Origin: Sandarakinorhabdus sp. AAP62
GTDB taxonomy: Bacteria; Pseudomonadota; Alphaproteobacteria; Sphingomonadales; Sphingomonadaceae
Direction of reading: 5' to 3'
Length of the DNA: 64,000 nucleotides
Assembly: GCF_000331225.1 (NCBI RefSeq)
Contig: NZ_ANFY01000003.1
Location: 295,001 to 359,000 of the forward strand
The notes beneath the pieces are model-generated. The model did not search any database. It had not been told where the DNA came from and saw only the letters and a program-made list of their open reading frames with translations. A program made the position numbers and the translations under genes. Positions 30,101 through 39,418 of the stretch are shown piece after piece (position 1 is the first letter of the stretch; every line of letters starts with the position of its first letter).

Positions 30101-30462
30101 CCAGATTGAACACGGGCCTTTCGTGGGGCCTGCAGATCGCTGCGGCTGCCGTCTTCCTGATCGCCGGTTCCAGGAAACTGATGGCTGATCCGCAAATGGT
30201 GGCGGTGTTTGCAAAGGTGGGCATTGGGCAATGGTTCCGCCTGCTCACCGGCGCGCTGGAGGTGGGCGGCGGGCTGGCGCTGCTGGTGCCGCGCTTCGCG
30301 CCCGTCAGCGCGGCGATGCTGGCCATGGTCATGGTTGGCGCGACGGCAGCGCATCTCACCATATTGGGTGGCAGCCCGGCGCTGGCCATTGCATTATTGC
30401 TGGTTTGCCTCGCCATCACCTGGCTGGGTCGGTATTCGTTGCCGTTGGCAGGCCGGCGATGA
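30097..30462 (+). CDS. DoxX family membrane protein
   Basis: A 121-residue protein with four hydrophobic helices. The DoxX hallmarks are AAAVFLIAGSRKLMADPQMVAVFAKVGIGQWFRLLTGALEVGGGLALLVPRFAPVSA. GTG start (GTGA overlap with the previous stop) and an ATGA overlap with the next gene place it in a tight operon with the kinase-like and M28 peptidase genes. DoxX-like proteins are linked to redox or quinone chemistry in the membrane, but the role here is unknown. Confidence 0.82.
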   Translation: MTRLNTGLSWGLQIAAAAVFLIAGSRKLMADPQMVAVFAKVGIGQWFRLLTGALEVGGGLALLVPRFAPVSAAMLAMVMVGATAAHLTILGGSPALAIALLLVCLAITWLGRYSLPLAGRR

Positions 30463-32192
30463 ACCGCTGGCCGCTTTTCCTGCTCACCCTTGCCGCCGGG
30501 CTGCTGCTCGGCTGGTGGACAATCCAGACGCCAACGCCGGTTGATGCCAGTGCGCCAGCCGATCAGTTCAGCGCCGGCCGTGCCATGGTCGATGTGCGGG
30601 TGCTGGCCCGTGAGCCGCACCCCACCGGTACACAGGCCAATCTGGCTGGCATCGCCCATATGGAACGCCGGCTGGCCACATTGGGCTTCACCACGCGCCG
30701 CGTGGTCACGCCGCTGAACGGCAAACCGGCGCAGCGGCTGGCGAAATGGGGCGGCGATCCCAGCCAGCCCGCGATCAGCCTGGTCGCCATCCGCCGTGGC
30801 GGAGACGCCGCCTTGCCAGCGGTGGCGTTGTTGGCGCATCATGATTCGGTGTGGGCATCACCGGGTGCCGCCGATGATATTGCCGGCGTTGCGGCGGCGC
30901 TGGAAATCGCCCGTGCCATCCCGCAGGCCCGGCAGCGCCGCGATCTGGTGCTGATCTTCACCGATGCCGAGGAATTGGGCCTGGTCGGCGCACGCGCCAT
31001 CTATCGCGATAATGAAGATCCCATCGCGGCCCGCACCGGCGTGTTGATCAATCTGGAAGCGCGCGGCGGCGGCGGTCGGGCGATGATGTTCCAGACCGGG
31101 CCGCAGAACGGCGATCTCGTCCGCCGCCTTGCCGATGTGACGCCGGGTGCTTCGGCCAGCAGCCTGGCGGTGACTCTTTATGAAAGCCTGCCCAATGATA
31201 CGGATTTCACACCCGTGAAAGACCGCGGCATTGCGGGGCTGAATTTTGCCTTCATCGGCGATGCCTGGGGCTATCACAGCCCGTTGATGACACCGGACCG
31301 GCTTGATCAGGGCGCGCTTCAGCACCTGGGGGACAGCGTGCTGGCCATTACCCGCGATCTCGTGACCGCGCCGGCATTGCCCGCCCGCAGCGAAAACGCC
31401 GTGTTCGCCAGTGCGCCGCTGATCGGCATCATCGCCTATTCCCCGGCCACCGGCTGGGGGCTGCTGGCGGCCATTGCCGGCCTGCTGGTGATCGCGGCGC
31501 TCTGGCGGCGGGCAGAATGGTCATTGGGCGGCATGTTGATGGCGCTGGGCCAGGCCGTGCTGGCGCTGATCATCGCGGGGCTGTTGATGTTCGGCCTCAA
31601 TCTGCTTTCGGGCAGTGTCGGCGGCGAATATTATGATCGGCTCGCCGCCCTGCCGCGGCTGGAGATGGTGGCGGCGCTGGCAGCGCTGGCGGTGCTGCTG
31701 TTCCTCGCTGCCGCGCCGGCCGGCAGCCTGTGGGATCGCTGGCTCACGTGGGCCGCGCTGTGCTTTGCTGGCGCGTTGGTCGCGCAGATCGTGCTACCCG
31801 GTGCCGGGCCGGTGCTGGCCTGGCCGGCGCTGCTGGCGGCCATCGCGGCCGTGCTGGGCGCGCGGCCCGGCACCACGGGCATGGCCCAAGTGGCCCCGGC
31901 GGCGCTGCTCGCCATTCCCGGCCTCGCGCTGGGGGCGGAATTGTTCCACTTTGCCTTCCTCGGCATCGGCGCGCCCATGCCCTTTGCCACGGTGCCGCTG
32001 CTGATCCCGGTGCTGGCGCTGCTCGCGCCGATGCTGCCCGATGGCCCGGGCAGTCTTGGCAACCGCCGGCCGGCACTGCTGGCGGGCGCCGCCGCCGTGC
32101 TGCTGGCAGCTGGGCTGGCGCTGTGGGTCAATCTGGATCCGGTCGCGCCATCAGTGCCGCCCTATGCCGGCACCGAGAAGAAGCAGGGCTGA
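30459..32192 (+). CDS. M28 family peptidase with C-terminal membrane domain
   Basis: A 577-residue protein. It has an N-terminal signal anchor (FLLTLAAGLLLGWWTI), then an M28 aminopeptidase domain with the dinuclear zinc ligands in order: HHD in LLAHHDSVWASPGAADD, EE in FTDAEELGL, E in INLEARGG, and H in WGYHSPLMTPDRLD. From about residue 320 there are roughly seven hydrophobic helices. This resembles Fxna/Pff1-type membrane M28 proteins. The catalytic domain should face the periplasm. ATG overlaps the DoxX stop. Substrate and purpose of the membrane half are unknown. Confidence 0.88.
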   Translation: MNRWPLFLLTLAAGLLLGWWTIQTPTPVDASAPADQFSAGRAMVDVRVLAREPHPTGTQANLAGIAHMERRLATLGFTTRRVVTPLNGKPAQRLAKWGGDPSQPAISLVAIRRGGDAALPAVALLAHHDSVWASPGAADDIAGVAAALEIARAIPQARQRRDLVLIFTDAEELGLVGARAIYRDNEDPIAARTGVLINLEARGGGGRAMMFQTGPQNGDLVRRLADVTPGASASSLAVTLYESLPNDTDFTPVKDRGIAGLNFAFIGDAWGYHSPLMTPDRLDQGALQHLGDSVLAITRDLVTAPALPARSENAVFASAPLIGIIAYSPATGWGLLAAIAGLLVIAALWRRAEWSLGGMLMALGQAVLALIIAGLLMFGLNLLSGSVGGEYYDRLAALPRLEMVAALAALAVLLFLAAAPAGSLWDRWLTWAALCFAGALVAQIVLPGAGPVLAWPALLAAIAAVLGARPGTTGMAQVAPAALLAIPGLALGAELFHFAFLGIGAPMPFATVPLLIPVLALLAPMLPDGPGSLGNRRPALLAGAAAVLLAAGLALWVNLDPVAPSVPPYAGTEKKQG

Positions 32193-32198
32193 ACCGGC

Positions 32199-32591
32199 GT
32201 GGCCCGGTCTGCCGCGCCTGCAACGCAGCCCGATTCTGTGCTGGCCGTTTATGGCTCGCTGGCGCCAGGTCGATCCAATCATCACCAGCTTGCCGGCCTT
32301 GCCGGATCGTGGAGCCACGGCTGGGTACGCGGCGTGCTGATCGACAAGGGGTGGGGCGCGGCGCTGGGCTATCCGGGGATGCTGCTCGATGATGACGGTG
32401 CCAATGTGGCGGTTCACATTTTCACGTCCGCCGATCTGCCGCAGCACTGGGCCCGGCTCGATGCCTTTGAAGGGCCAAACTATTGCCGCACCCTGGTGAT
32501 GGCCAGCACGCTGGCGGGCGATGTGCCTGCCTTCATCTATGCGCTGGCGCTTGATGGCATGCCGCCTGAAAATTGTGATGCGGGCGCGTGA
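32199..32591 (+). CDS. Gamma-glutamylcyclotransferase-like protein
   Basis: A 130-residue AIG2/GGCT-fold protein. The substrate-binding signature YGSLAPGRSNHH lies near residue 18, and LDAFEGPNYCRTLV near 88 supplies the expected catalytic Glu. GTG start, six bases after the M28 peptidase stop, so it is likely the last gene of that operon. Together with the M28 peptidase it could act in breakdown of gamma-glutamyl or pyroglutamyl peptides, which is inference. Confidence 0.82.
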   Translation: MARSAAPATQPDSVLAVYGSLAPGRSNHHQLAGLAGSWSHGWVRGVLIDKGWGAALGYPGMLLDDDGANVAVHIFTSADLPQHWARLDAFEGPNYCRTLVMASTLAGDVPAFIYALALDGMPPENCDAGA

Positions 32592-32598
32592 GCCGGTT

Positions 32599-32970
32599 TT
32601 AGAGGAACACGCAGACTGTTGTCGGGCTGGTGGGCGGGCAGCGCCGGATGATGCGCCAGGCGATGGTGAACGAAGCGCGGCCGATGGTCTTCTTGCCGGC
32701 ATCATCCAGCGCCGGCGTGAAGCGCCAGTTCTTTTGCACGATGCGGCAGCTGTCGCCCGCCAGCCCGGCCGGCAGATCGGCGCCGGCGGTGACGGTGCAG
32801 CCGGTCACCACGCCCTTGGCATCGATGGCCAGATCCAGGCCCACATCGCCTTCCGCGCCCACGCTGGCGGCCGCTTCGGGATAATCCTCGACCGGGATGG
32901 CAATCTTCCTGGGTTGCGGCGGGCTGGCGGCCAGCAACATCGGCGCGAGGATCAGCGGCAAGCGCCTCAT
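32599..32970 (-). CDS. Exported TonB C-terminal domain protein
   Basis: A 123-residue periplasmic protein. A short signal peptide (MRRLPLILAPMLLAAS) precedes one TonB_C-like domain: YPEAAASVGAEGDVGLDLAIDAKGVVTGCTVTAGADLPAGLAGDSCRIVQKNWRFTPALDDAGKKTIG. There is no membrane anchor or Pro-rich spanning segment, so it is not a full TonB. Such stand-alone domains are common in sphingomonads. Its ATG overlaps the stop of the CNNM/CBS gene (ATGA). The stop is 7 bases from the convergent GGCT gene. Confidence 0.78.
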   Translation of the reverse strand: MRRLPLILAPMLLAASPPQPRKIAIPVEDYPEAAASVGAEGDVGLDLAIDAKGVVTGCTVTAGADLPAGLAGDSCRIVQKNWRFTPALDDAGKKTIGRASFTIAWRIIRRCPPTSPTTVCVFL

Positions 32971-34286
32971 GGCAGCGATGCTCCACCATCACCGATGCGG
33001 TTGGCCAGCAGCTTGTCGATCTTGCGGCCATCCATGTCGATCACCTCGAACTGCCATGGCCCCACGCGGAACCGCTCGCCGGTCTGCGGCAGGTGGCGCA
33101 ATTGTTCCAGCGCCAGGCCGGCCACCGTTTCATAATCGCGATCATCGGGCAGCGGCACGCCCAGCCTGTGCGCCAGTTCATCCACCGGCAGCGCGCCCGA
33201 TATCAGCCAGCTGCCGTCGTCACGTTCAACCGCGGGCGGATCATCATGATTATCGACATCGCTGCGGAAGGCGCCGGCAATGGCCGACAGCACATCGGAG
33301 GGGGTCACGATGCCTTCGAAATGGCCATATTCATCATGCACCAGCGCCATCGGGATATCGGCATCGCGCAGCGCATTGAGCGCTTCCACGGCGTCGATCA
33401 CATCCGGCAGCACCGGGGCGGCCCGTGCCAGCGCCGCCAGATCAAGCGGCTTGCCTTCGATCAGCGCCTGCACCACGTCGCGCGCCTGCAGCACCCCGAT
33501 GATATCGTCCACGCCGCCGCGCGCCACCAGGATGCGGCTGTGCGGGGTGGCCGCGAGACGCGCCCGCACCACGGCTTCATCCGCATCGGCGTCGATCCAT
33601 TCCACTTCGCCGCGCGGGGTCATCACGCCGCGCACCCGCCGATCGGCCAGACGCATGATGCCGGCGATCATGTCGCTCTCTTGCGCCTCGATCACGCCGG
33701 CCGTGGTGGCTTCGGCCACCACCGATCGCAGTTCCTCTTCGGTCACCGTCTGGTCGCCCTCGCGGCTCTGGCCGAGCAGGCGGAAGACGAAGCGGCTCGA
33801 CCGGTCGAGCAGCCAGACGAACGGCGTGGTGATCCGCGCGAACAGCGCCATGATGGGCGCCACCCGCACGGCAATGGCTTCGGGGCTGCGCAGCGCGAAC
33901 TGCTTGGGCACGAGTTCGCCGACGATCAGCGAGAGATAGGTGGCGATCACGATCACCACGGCAAAGCCGGTTTCTTCGGCCAGGTGCGCCGGCAGGCCAA
34001 ACCACAGCACCAGCCGATCCCCCACCGGCCGCGCCAGGGTGGCACCGGAATAGGCGCCGTTGATGATACCCACCAAGGTGATGCCGATCTGCACGCCCGA
34101 CAGGAAACGGCTGGAATCCTCGGCCAGCGTCAACGCGATTTTCGCGCCCGATGAGCCGCGTTCGGCCAACCCACGCAGCCGGGGCCGCCGGGCCGAGACG
34201 ATGGCAAGTTCCGACATGGCAAAAAAGCCATTGAGCAGGATCAGGCCGGCGATGATGCAGGCGTCCAGCCAGGGGAAGGGGGCCAT
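32967..34286 (-). CDS. Hemolysin-type CNNM/CBS domain membrane protein
   Basis: A 439-residue CorC/HlyC-class protein. The CNNM transmembrane domain covers about 1-190 (ACIIAGLILLNGFFAMSELAIVSARRPRL, VGIINGAYSGATLA, VVIVIATYLSLIVGELVPKQFALRSPE). A CBS pair follows at about 210-330 (VMTPRGEVEWIDADADE, IPMALVHDEYGHFEGIVTPSDVLSAIAG), then a CorC_HlyC domain to the end. Members are linked to magnesium or cobalt transport. Start at 34286 chosen because the first helix begins there and GGAG lies 4 bases before; 13 upstream codons are also open. Coupled to the TonB_C gene. Confidence 0.92.
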   Translation of the reverse strand: MAPFPWLDACIIAGLILLNGFFAMSELAIVSARRPRLRGLAERGSSGAKIALTLAEDSSRFLSGVQIGITLVGIINGAYSGATLARPVGDRLVLWFGLPAHLAEETGFAVVIVIATYLSLIVGELVPKQFALRSPEAIAVRVAPIMALFARITTPFVWLLDRSSRFVFRLLGQSREGDQTVTEEELRSVVAEATTAGVIEAQESDMIAGIMRLADRRVRGVMTPRGEVEWIDADADEAVVRARLAATPHSRILVARGGVDDIIGVLQARDVVQALIEGKPLDLAALARAAPVLPDVIDAVEALNALRDADIPMALVHDEYGHFEGIVTPSDVLSAIAGAFRSDVDNHDDPPAVERDDGSWLISGALPVDELAHRLGVPLPDDRDYETVAGLALEQLRHLPQTGERFRVGPWQFEVIDMDGRKIDKLLANRIGDGGASLP

Positions 34287-34359
34287 TGGCTCCGGGCACA
34301 TTACGCGGGGCCAGGGTGCCCGCACGCCCTCTCATACGTGATGGCGGGCAGGCCTGCAA

Positions 34360-36723
34360 TCAACCGCGCAGCGCGGCCCCCAGCTTGGCGGCCGCCGCGA
34401 TGACCTTGGCCGATACCGCTTCGATCTCGGTTTCGGTGAGCGTGACCGTCGTTGGCTGCAGCGTGACTTCGACGGCCAGGCTGAGCTTGCCCGGTTCGAT
34501 GCCGGGGCCGCTGTAGCGATCGAACAGGCGGACGCCGGTGATCAGCGCCTTGTCCGCCCCGGCCACGGCGCGCAGCAGGCTGTCGGCGGGCAGGCTTTCA
34601 TCAACCACGAAGGCGAAATCACGGCTGAGCGGCAGTAGCGGGCTGGGCGCCCAGGCCTCGCGCTTGCGGCTGCGCGGCGGCAGCGCATCGAGATAGAGTT
34701 CGACGGCGGCCACCGGTCCCTTCACGTCGAACTGCGCCGAGGTGCGGGGGTGGATGATGCCGAAATCGGCGAGCGCCACCTTGCCCAGCACCAGCCGGCC
34801 AGCGCGGCCGGGATGCCACCAGCCGTCCGCCGGCGCGGCGACCTGCAGGCGCTGCACGGGCGCGCCCAGCGCGGCCAATGCGGCCAGCGCTTCGGCCTTG
34901 GCGTCATAGGCATCGGGCTTTGTTGCCGGGCCGGAACGCCAATCGCGCCCGCGCGCTTCGCCGGCCAGCAATATGGCGGCGGTCGGGCGTTCGGCGTCGG
35001 CGAGGTAGCGCTGGCCGAGTTCGAACAGGCGCACGGAGGCTGCGCCGCGATCCATGTTGCGGGCGGCTGCTGACAGCAGCCCGGGCAGCAGGCTGGGGCG
35101 CATGGCGGCCATGTCGGCCGAGATCGGGTTGGCAAGGTTGAATGCCGCGCCGCCGAAGGCATCGGCATCGGCTGGCGGCAGGAAGCTCCAGGTGATGGCT
35201 TCATCCAGGCCGCGGCTTGCAGCCACGCGGCGCAGGCGGCGCTGGGTGCGCTGCAATGGCGTCGCGGTCGGAGCGGCAACGCCTTCGGCGCGCGGCAGCG
35301 GTGTGGCCGGCACCTTGTCGAGCCCGTGGATGCGCACGACTTCCTCAACGAGATCGGCCTCGCCATCGACATCGCGCCGCCAGGACGGCACGGAAACTTG
35401 CCAGACATCACCCTTGGTGACGCCGAAGCCCAAGCGGGCGAGTATATCGGCCTGCTCGTCTTCGGCGACATCCAGCCCGGCGAGGCCGAGCACGCGTGAC
35501 GGGCGATAGGCGATGGAGCGGCTGGTGTCGGGGATCTGGCCGGCGACAACCATTTCCGAAGCCTCGCCACCGCACAGATCGAGCACCATCTGCGTGGCGA
35601 GCTCGAGGCCGGGGACGACGAACTGCGGATCAACGCCGCGCTCGAAGCGGGCGCGCGCGTCGCTGTTGATGCCGAGCGCGCGGCCTGTGGTGCCGATGCG
35701 TTCCGGGGTGAAGTACGCCGCTTCGATCAGCACGTCGGTGGTGGTCTCGGAGCAGCCCGAATGCTCGCCGCCCATGATGCCGCCGATGTCGTGCACTTCG
35801 GCATCGTCGGCGATGACCGTCATCGTCTCGTCGAGCGCATAGGTCTTGCCGTTCAGCGCCAGCACGCTTTCGCCAGCGCGGGCACGGCGCGCGGTGAGGC
35901 CGCCGTTCAACTTGGCGACGTCATAAACGTGCAGTGGACGGCCGGAGTCGATGCTCAGGAAGTTGGTGATATCGACCAGCGCCGAGATCGGCCGCAGGCC
36001 GACGGCCCGCAGGCGGCGCTGCAACCAGTCCGGCGAGGCGCCGTTGGTCACGCCGCGCACGACGCGGCCGGCGAAGGCCGGGCAGCCTTCGGCATCCTCG
36101 ATGGTGATCGGGCGCGGCATCGGGAACGAGCCCACGACCGGCGCAATCGTGCGGGCCTTCAGCGTGCCAACGCCCGCCGCCGCCAGATCGCGGGCGATGC
36201 CGAGCACGCCCAGGCATTCCTGCCGATTCGGCGTGATGGCGATATCGAACACCGGATCATTGAGGCCAGCCCAATCGACATAGCGCGCGCCCACCGGTGC
36301 ATCGTCTGGCAGAGCGATGATGCCGTCATGCTCGTCCGACAGTTCGAGCTCGCGCATCGAGCACATCATGCCCTTCGATTCGACACCGCGGATGGCGGCC
36401 ACTTTCAGCGTGATGCCGCTGCCGGGCACATAGGTGCCGGGCGCGCCGAACACGCCCTTCATGCCGGCCCGCGCATTGGGGGCGCCGCACACCACTTGGC
36501 AGGGCTCGCCGCTGCCGGTATCGACGCTCAACACCTGCAACTTGTCGGCCTGCGGGTGACGATCGGCGGTCAGCACGTGAGCGATGGTGAAGGCGCCCAG
36601 CGCTTCCGCCGGGTTCTCGATGCCTTCGACTTCGAGGCCGCAGCCGGTCAGCGCGGCGGCGATCTCATCGACGCTGGCGTTGGTGTCGAGATGGTCCTTG
36701 AGCCAGGACAGGGAGAACTTCAC
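34360..36723 (-). CDS. pheT: Phenylalanine-tRNA ligase beta subunit
   Basis: A 787-residue subunit of the alpha2-beta2 synthetase. In order: N-terminal [14 protein letters not shown], tRNA-binding OB domain (about 40-150), B3/B4 editing domain (about 215-390), B5 domain (about 400-470), catalytic-like core (about 480-680) and the C-terminal ferredoxin-like anticodon-binding domain (690-787, [25 protein letters not shown]). Length is typical. The ATG overlaps the pheS stop by four bases, coupling the two subunits. Confidence 0.98.
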   Translation of the reverse strand: MKFSLSWLKDHLDTNASVDEIAAALTGCGLEVEGIENPAEALGAFTIAHVLTADRHPQADKLQVLSVDTGSGEPCQVVCGAPNARAGMKGVFGAPGTYVPGSGITLKVAAIRGVESKGMMCSMRELELSDEHDGIIALPDDAPVGARYVDWAGLNDPVFDIAITPNRQECLGVLGIARDLAAAGVGTLKARTIAPVVGSFPMPRPITIEDAEGCPAFAGRVVRGVTNGASPDWLQRRLRAVGLRPISALVDITNFLSIDSGRPLHVYDVAKLNGGLTARRARAGESVLALNGKTYALDETMTVIADDAEVHDIGGIMGGEHSGCSETTTDVLIEAAYFTPERIGTTGRALGINSDARARFERGVDPQFVVPGLELATQMVLDLCGGEASEMVVAGQIPDTSRSIAYRPSRVLGLAGLDVAEDEQADILARLGFGVTKGDVWQVSVPSWRRDVDGEADLVEEVVRIHGLDKVPATPLPRAEGVAAPTATPLQRTQRRLRRVAASRGLDEAITWSFLPPADADAFGGAAFNLANPISADMAAMRPSLLPGLLSAAARNMDRGAASVRLFELGQRYLADAERPTAAILLAGEARGRDWRSGPATKPDAYDAKAEALAALAALGAPVQRLQVAAPADGWWHPGRAGRLVLGKVALADFGIIHPRTSAQFDVKGPVAAVELYLDALPPRSRKREAWAPSPLLPLSRDFAFVVDESLPADSLLRAVAGADKALITGVRLFDRYSGPGIEPGKLSLAVEVTLQPTTVTLTETEIEAVSAKVIAAAAKLGAALRG

Positions 36724-37787
36724 GAGACGGCTCCAGCAGAAATGGAGGGCAGGTCAAAGGCGGAGAAGCCGTTGTGCTTCAGCCACTTGATGTCGCCATC
36801 AAAGAAGGCGCGCAGATCGGTGAGGCCATATTTCAGCATGGCAAGCCGATCGACCCCGGTGCCGAAGGCAAAGCCCTGCCATTCATTCGGATCAAGCCCG
36901 CAGGCTTCGATCACGCGCGGATGCACCATGCCGCTGCCCAGCACTTCCAGCCATTTATCGACCTGACCGGCGCCGGCCGGCTTGCCCGTCTTGGCTGAGT
37001 AGCCCACGTCCACTTCCACCGACGGTTCGGTGAAGGGGAAGTAGGACGGGCGGAAGCGCAGCACGACGTCGTCCACCTCGAAGAAGGCCTTGATGAAGGT
37101 TTCCAGCGTCCAGCGCAGATGCGCCAGCGTGATGCCCTTGTCGATCACCAGCCCTTCGATCTGGTGGAACATCGGCGTGTGGGTGGCATCCGAATCGCTG
37201 CGGTAGACGCGGCCCGGCGCGATGATGCGGATCGGCGGCTTCTGGCTCATCATCGTGCGGATCTGCACCGGCGAGGTGTGGGTGCGCAGCACCAGATGCG
37301 GCTGACCGTCGATGTAGAAGGTGTCGTGCATGGCGCGGGCCGGATGGCTTTCCGGGATGTTGAGCGCGCTGAAATTGTGCCAGTCGTCCTCGATCTCCGG
37401 GCCACTGGCGACCGCGAAACCCAGATCGGCGAAGATCTCGGCCAGCTCGTCCATCACCTGGGAAACCGGATGGATGCTGCCGGTGGCGGGCAGCGCGACG
37501 GGCAGGGTCATGTCCTGCTGTTCTGCCGCCAGCTTCGCGTTGAGCGCTGCTTCGTCCAGCGCCGCTTTCTTCGCGGCCAGTGCTGCCGTCACGGTTTCAC
37601 GCAGGCCGTTGAAGGCCGGGCCGGCCACGGCGCGTTCGTCCGGGCTCATGCCGCCCAGCGTCTTCAGCAGGGCGGTGATGCTGCCCTGCTTGCCCATGGC
37701 GGCCACCCGCACAGCCTCCAGCGCGTCGGGCGTCGCGGCGGCGGCGATGGCGGCCAGGGTTTCGGCTTGCAGATTGTCGGTGCTCAT
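36720..37787 (-). CDS. pheS: Phenylalanine-tRNA ligase alpha subunit
   Basis: A 355-residue class II catalytic subunit. An N-terminal coiled coil (1-90) is followed by the catalytic core: [32 protein letters not shown] near 148-180, motif 2 [31 protein letters not shown] near 186, and motif 3 [35 protein letters not shown] near 285. pheS-pheT form one unit. Only 53 bases separate its start from the terminator of the upstream PEPxxWA-CTERM gene, so its own promoter must be in that short gap or overlap it; no Phe-rich leader peptide is seen. Confidence 0.98.
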   Translation of the reverse strand: MSTDNLQAETLAAIAAAATPDALEAVRVAAMGKQGSITALLKTLGGMSPDERAVAGPAFNGLRETVTAALAAKKAALDEAALNAKLAAEQQDMTLPVALPATGSIHPVSQVMDELAEIFADLGFAVASGPEIEDDWHNFSALNIPESHPARAMHDTFYIDGQPHLVLRTHTSPVQIRTMMSQKPPIRIIAPGRVYRSDSDATHTPMFHQIEGLVIDKGITLAHLRWTLETFIKAFFEVDDVVLRFRPSYFPFTEPSVEVDVGYSAKTGKPAGAGQVDKWLEVLGSGMVHPRVIEACGLDPNEWQGFAFGTGVDRLAMLKYGLTDLRAFFDGDIKWLKHNGFSAFDLPSISAGAVS

Positions 37788-37840
37788 GGGATGCAGCGGT
37801 TAGGCCAGCCCCTTGGCCGACGCAAGACCCGTGGCCGCCA

Positions 37841-37875
37841 AAGAAAACGCCGGGTGCATCGCTGCACCCGGCGTT
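37841..37875 (-). terminator. Terminator of the first PEPxxWA-CTERM gene
   Basis: A 13-bp perfect inverted repeat AACGCCGGGTGCA (37846-37858 with 37863-37875), four-base loop. On the minus strand it runs into TTTTCTTT, 21 bases after the gene's stop. Confidence 0.9.
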
Positions 37876-37896
37876 ACGCAACAGGTAAAAACAGGA

Positions 37897-38529
37897 TCAG
37901 GCCGAAACGGCGGCGCGGCGACGACGGGCGACAGCGCCGGTCAGGCCGAAACCGGCAATCAGCAGCGCCCAGCTCGCCGGTTCCGGCACGGCACCGGTGC
38001 CCAGCGTGTAGACGATGCTGCCGTTGAAGTTGCGCGGCGAGAAGTCGCTGCCGAAATTGCTGCCGCGGCCAAAGCCCGACAGGATCGACAGATTGGCATC
38101 GGATGCCACAATGCCGCCAACCACGCTGCCATTGGTGTAATTCACCGGCGAGCCCGACACCGCGTTGAAATAGATGCCGGTGGTGGAGCCGGCCGCCATG
38201 GTGAAATCAGGAAAATCAAGGAACGTCTGCGTTCCGATGTCATTTCCGATCAGGCCGGCGGCCGTGCCGATCAGTGTCCATCCGGTTGGCGTGAGGTTGC
38301 CGACCACGGTGCCCGGGCGGGTGAAGATTTGGACTGAATGGGTCCCGAAATCCAGGCTGATCGCGCCACCCGTGATGGTGAGCGCCTGGCTGCCGGCGAC
38401 CAGATCGAACATGATGCCGGCCTGGCCGTTGCCGCCAGCCAGCGGTGTCGACAAGGTGATCGCGGCGGCAGGTGCAGCGAGGCTGGCAGCGAACACCGCC
38501 AGTGGAAGCAGACGATTGGCGAACGACAT
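37897..38529 (-). CDS. PEPxxWA-CTERM sorting-domain protein
   Basis: A 210-residue exported protein. The signal peptide ends near PAAA. The mature part (residues 25-180) is Gly-, Ser- and Thr-rich and beta-like with no recognised domain. The tail VPEPASWALLIAGFGLTGAV followed by ARRRR is the PEPxxWA sorting signal, hydrophobic helix and basic stop, processed by an exosortase-type system in sphingomonads. It may end up at the surface or in extracellular polymer. It lies between rplT and pheS, genes that are neighbours in many bacteria, and has its own strong terminator. Confidence 0.85.
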   Translation of the reverse strand: MSFANRLLPLAVFAASLAAPAAAITLSTPLAGGNGQAGIMFDLVAGSQALTITGGAISLDFGTHSVQIFTRPGTVVGNLTPTGWTLIGTAAGLIGNDIGTQTFLDFPDFTMAAGSTTGIYFNAVSGSPVNYTNGSVVGGIVASDANLSILSGFGRGSNFGSDFSPRNFNGSIVYTLGTGAVPEPASWALLIAGFGLTGAVARRRRAAVSA

Positions 38530-38621
38530 GAATCAACCCCCGAATTGGCGTGAACCGGGCGCCAATGCCGGGCTCGCCAGCGATGGTTATTAGGCGATTA
38601 GCCTTAACATTCGGTTGATTC

Positions 38622-38660
38622 TGAAAAGAAAAAGGCGCCCCGGACAATGCCGGAGCGCCC
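38622..38660 (-). terminator. Terminator of rpmI-rplT
   Basis: On the minus strand GGCGCTCCGG-CATTGT-CCGGGGCGCC (ten pairs, one G-U) runs into TTTTTCTTTTC, 31 bases after the rplT stop. Confidence 0.9.
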
Positions 38661-38691
38661 CCTTCCATTCTGATGCTTTTCGCAGGCGCTG

Positions 38692-39057
38692 TTACGCGGC
38701 CTTCGCCTCAAGAGCGGCCTTCACCTGGCCGATGATGGCGGTGAAGCTTTCCGGCTGGTTCATGGCCAGATCGGCCATCACCTTGCGGTCGATCTGCAGG
38801 CCAACGATCTTCACGCCGTTCATGAACTGCGAGTAGGTCAGGCCTTCTTCACGCACGGCGGCGTTGATGCGCTGGATCCACAGGGCGCGGAAATTGCGCT
38901 TGTTCACCTTGCGGTCGCGATAGGCGTACTGGCCGGCCTTCTCCACCGCCTGCTTGGCAATGCGGATGGTGTTCTTGCGGCGGCCGTAGAAACCCTTGGC
39001 GGCGTCGAGAATGCGCTTGTGCTTGGCGCGGGTGGTTACACCACGTTTGATACGCAT
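38692..39057 (-). CDS. rplT: 50S ribosomal protein L20
   Basis: A 121-residue early-assembly ribosomal protein. Start [32 protein letters not shown] and the body [52 protein letters not shown] are textbook L20. It is 12 bases after the rpmI stop. infC, which often precedes rpmI, is not present. Confidence 0.98.
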   Translation of the reverse strand: MRIKRGVTTRAKHKRILDAAKGFYGRRKNTIRIAKQAVEKAGQYAYRDRKVNKRNFRALWIQRINAAVREEGLTYSQFMNGVKIVGLQIDRKVMADLAMNQPESFTAIIGQVKAALEAKAA

Positions 39058-39069
39058 GGGTGTCCTCCC

Positions 39070-39273
39070 TTACTTCAGGCCGTACGGCGCCCAGGCATGC
39101 ACCCGGGCGGTATCGGACTTGGCCAGCACATCGGTGCCGCGATTCTGACGGATATATTTGGCGTTGTGGCTGATCAGGCGGTGGCGCTTGCCGGCCACAC
39201 CATGCTTCACCTTGCCGGTGGCGGTGATCTTGAAGCGCTTCTTGACCCCGCTCTTGGTCTTCATCTTGGGCAT
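39070..39273 (-). CDS. rpmI: 50S ribosomal protein L35
   Basis: A 67-residue ribosomal protein: [20 protein letters not shown] start, then [43 protein letters not shown], the usual length and sequence. AAAGGAG precedes the ATG. A terminator-like hairpin stands 23 bases upstream of the start, so the transcript leader may be subject to attenuation. Confidence 0.97.
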   Translation of the reverse strand: MPKMKTKSGVKKRFKITATGKVKHGVAGKRHRLISHNAKYIRQNRGTDVLAKSDTARVHAWAPYGLK

Positions 39274-39295
39274 TTCGGTCTCCTTTTAAAGACGC

Positions 39296-39333
39296 ATCAA
39301 AAACGGCCATGGCAGCCCTTCAGCCAGGCCGTT
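39296..39333 (-). promoter_or_regulatory. Terminator-like hairpin in the rpmI leader
   Basis: On the minus strand AACGGCC/GGCCGTT (39302-39308 with 39327-39333) plus an inner GGC/GCC is followed at once by TTTTTGATG. It sits between the preceding gene's own terminator (39364-39397) and rpmI, so it may be an attenuator rather than a simple terminator. Confidence 0.5.
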
Positions 39334-39363
39334 CGGTTCATGCGAAGGGCGCGCTATAACGAA

Positions 39364-39397
39364 GCGCCGGCCACAGGGCAACCCCTGCAACCGGCGC
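39364..39397 (-). terminator. Probable terminator of the second PEPxxWA-CTERM gene
   Basis: Stem GCGCCGG/CCGGCGC (39364-39370 with 39391-39397) with inner CAGGG/CCCTG, 22 bases after the stop. The T tract is short (TTCGTT), so strength is uncertain. Confidence 0.55.
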
Positions 39398-39418
39398 CTT
39401 CATTCGGCCCTCTCGGGA

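Noticed and set aside
27671-30214. 847-codon minus-strand frame under purD and the APH-like gene
   Set aside because: Antisense to recognised genes; low-complexity translation.
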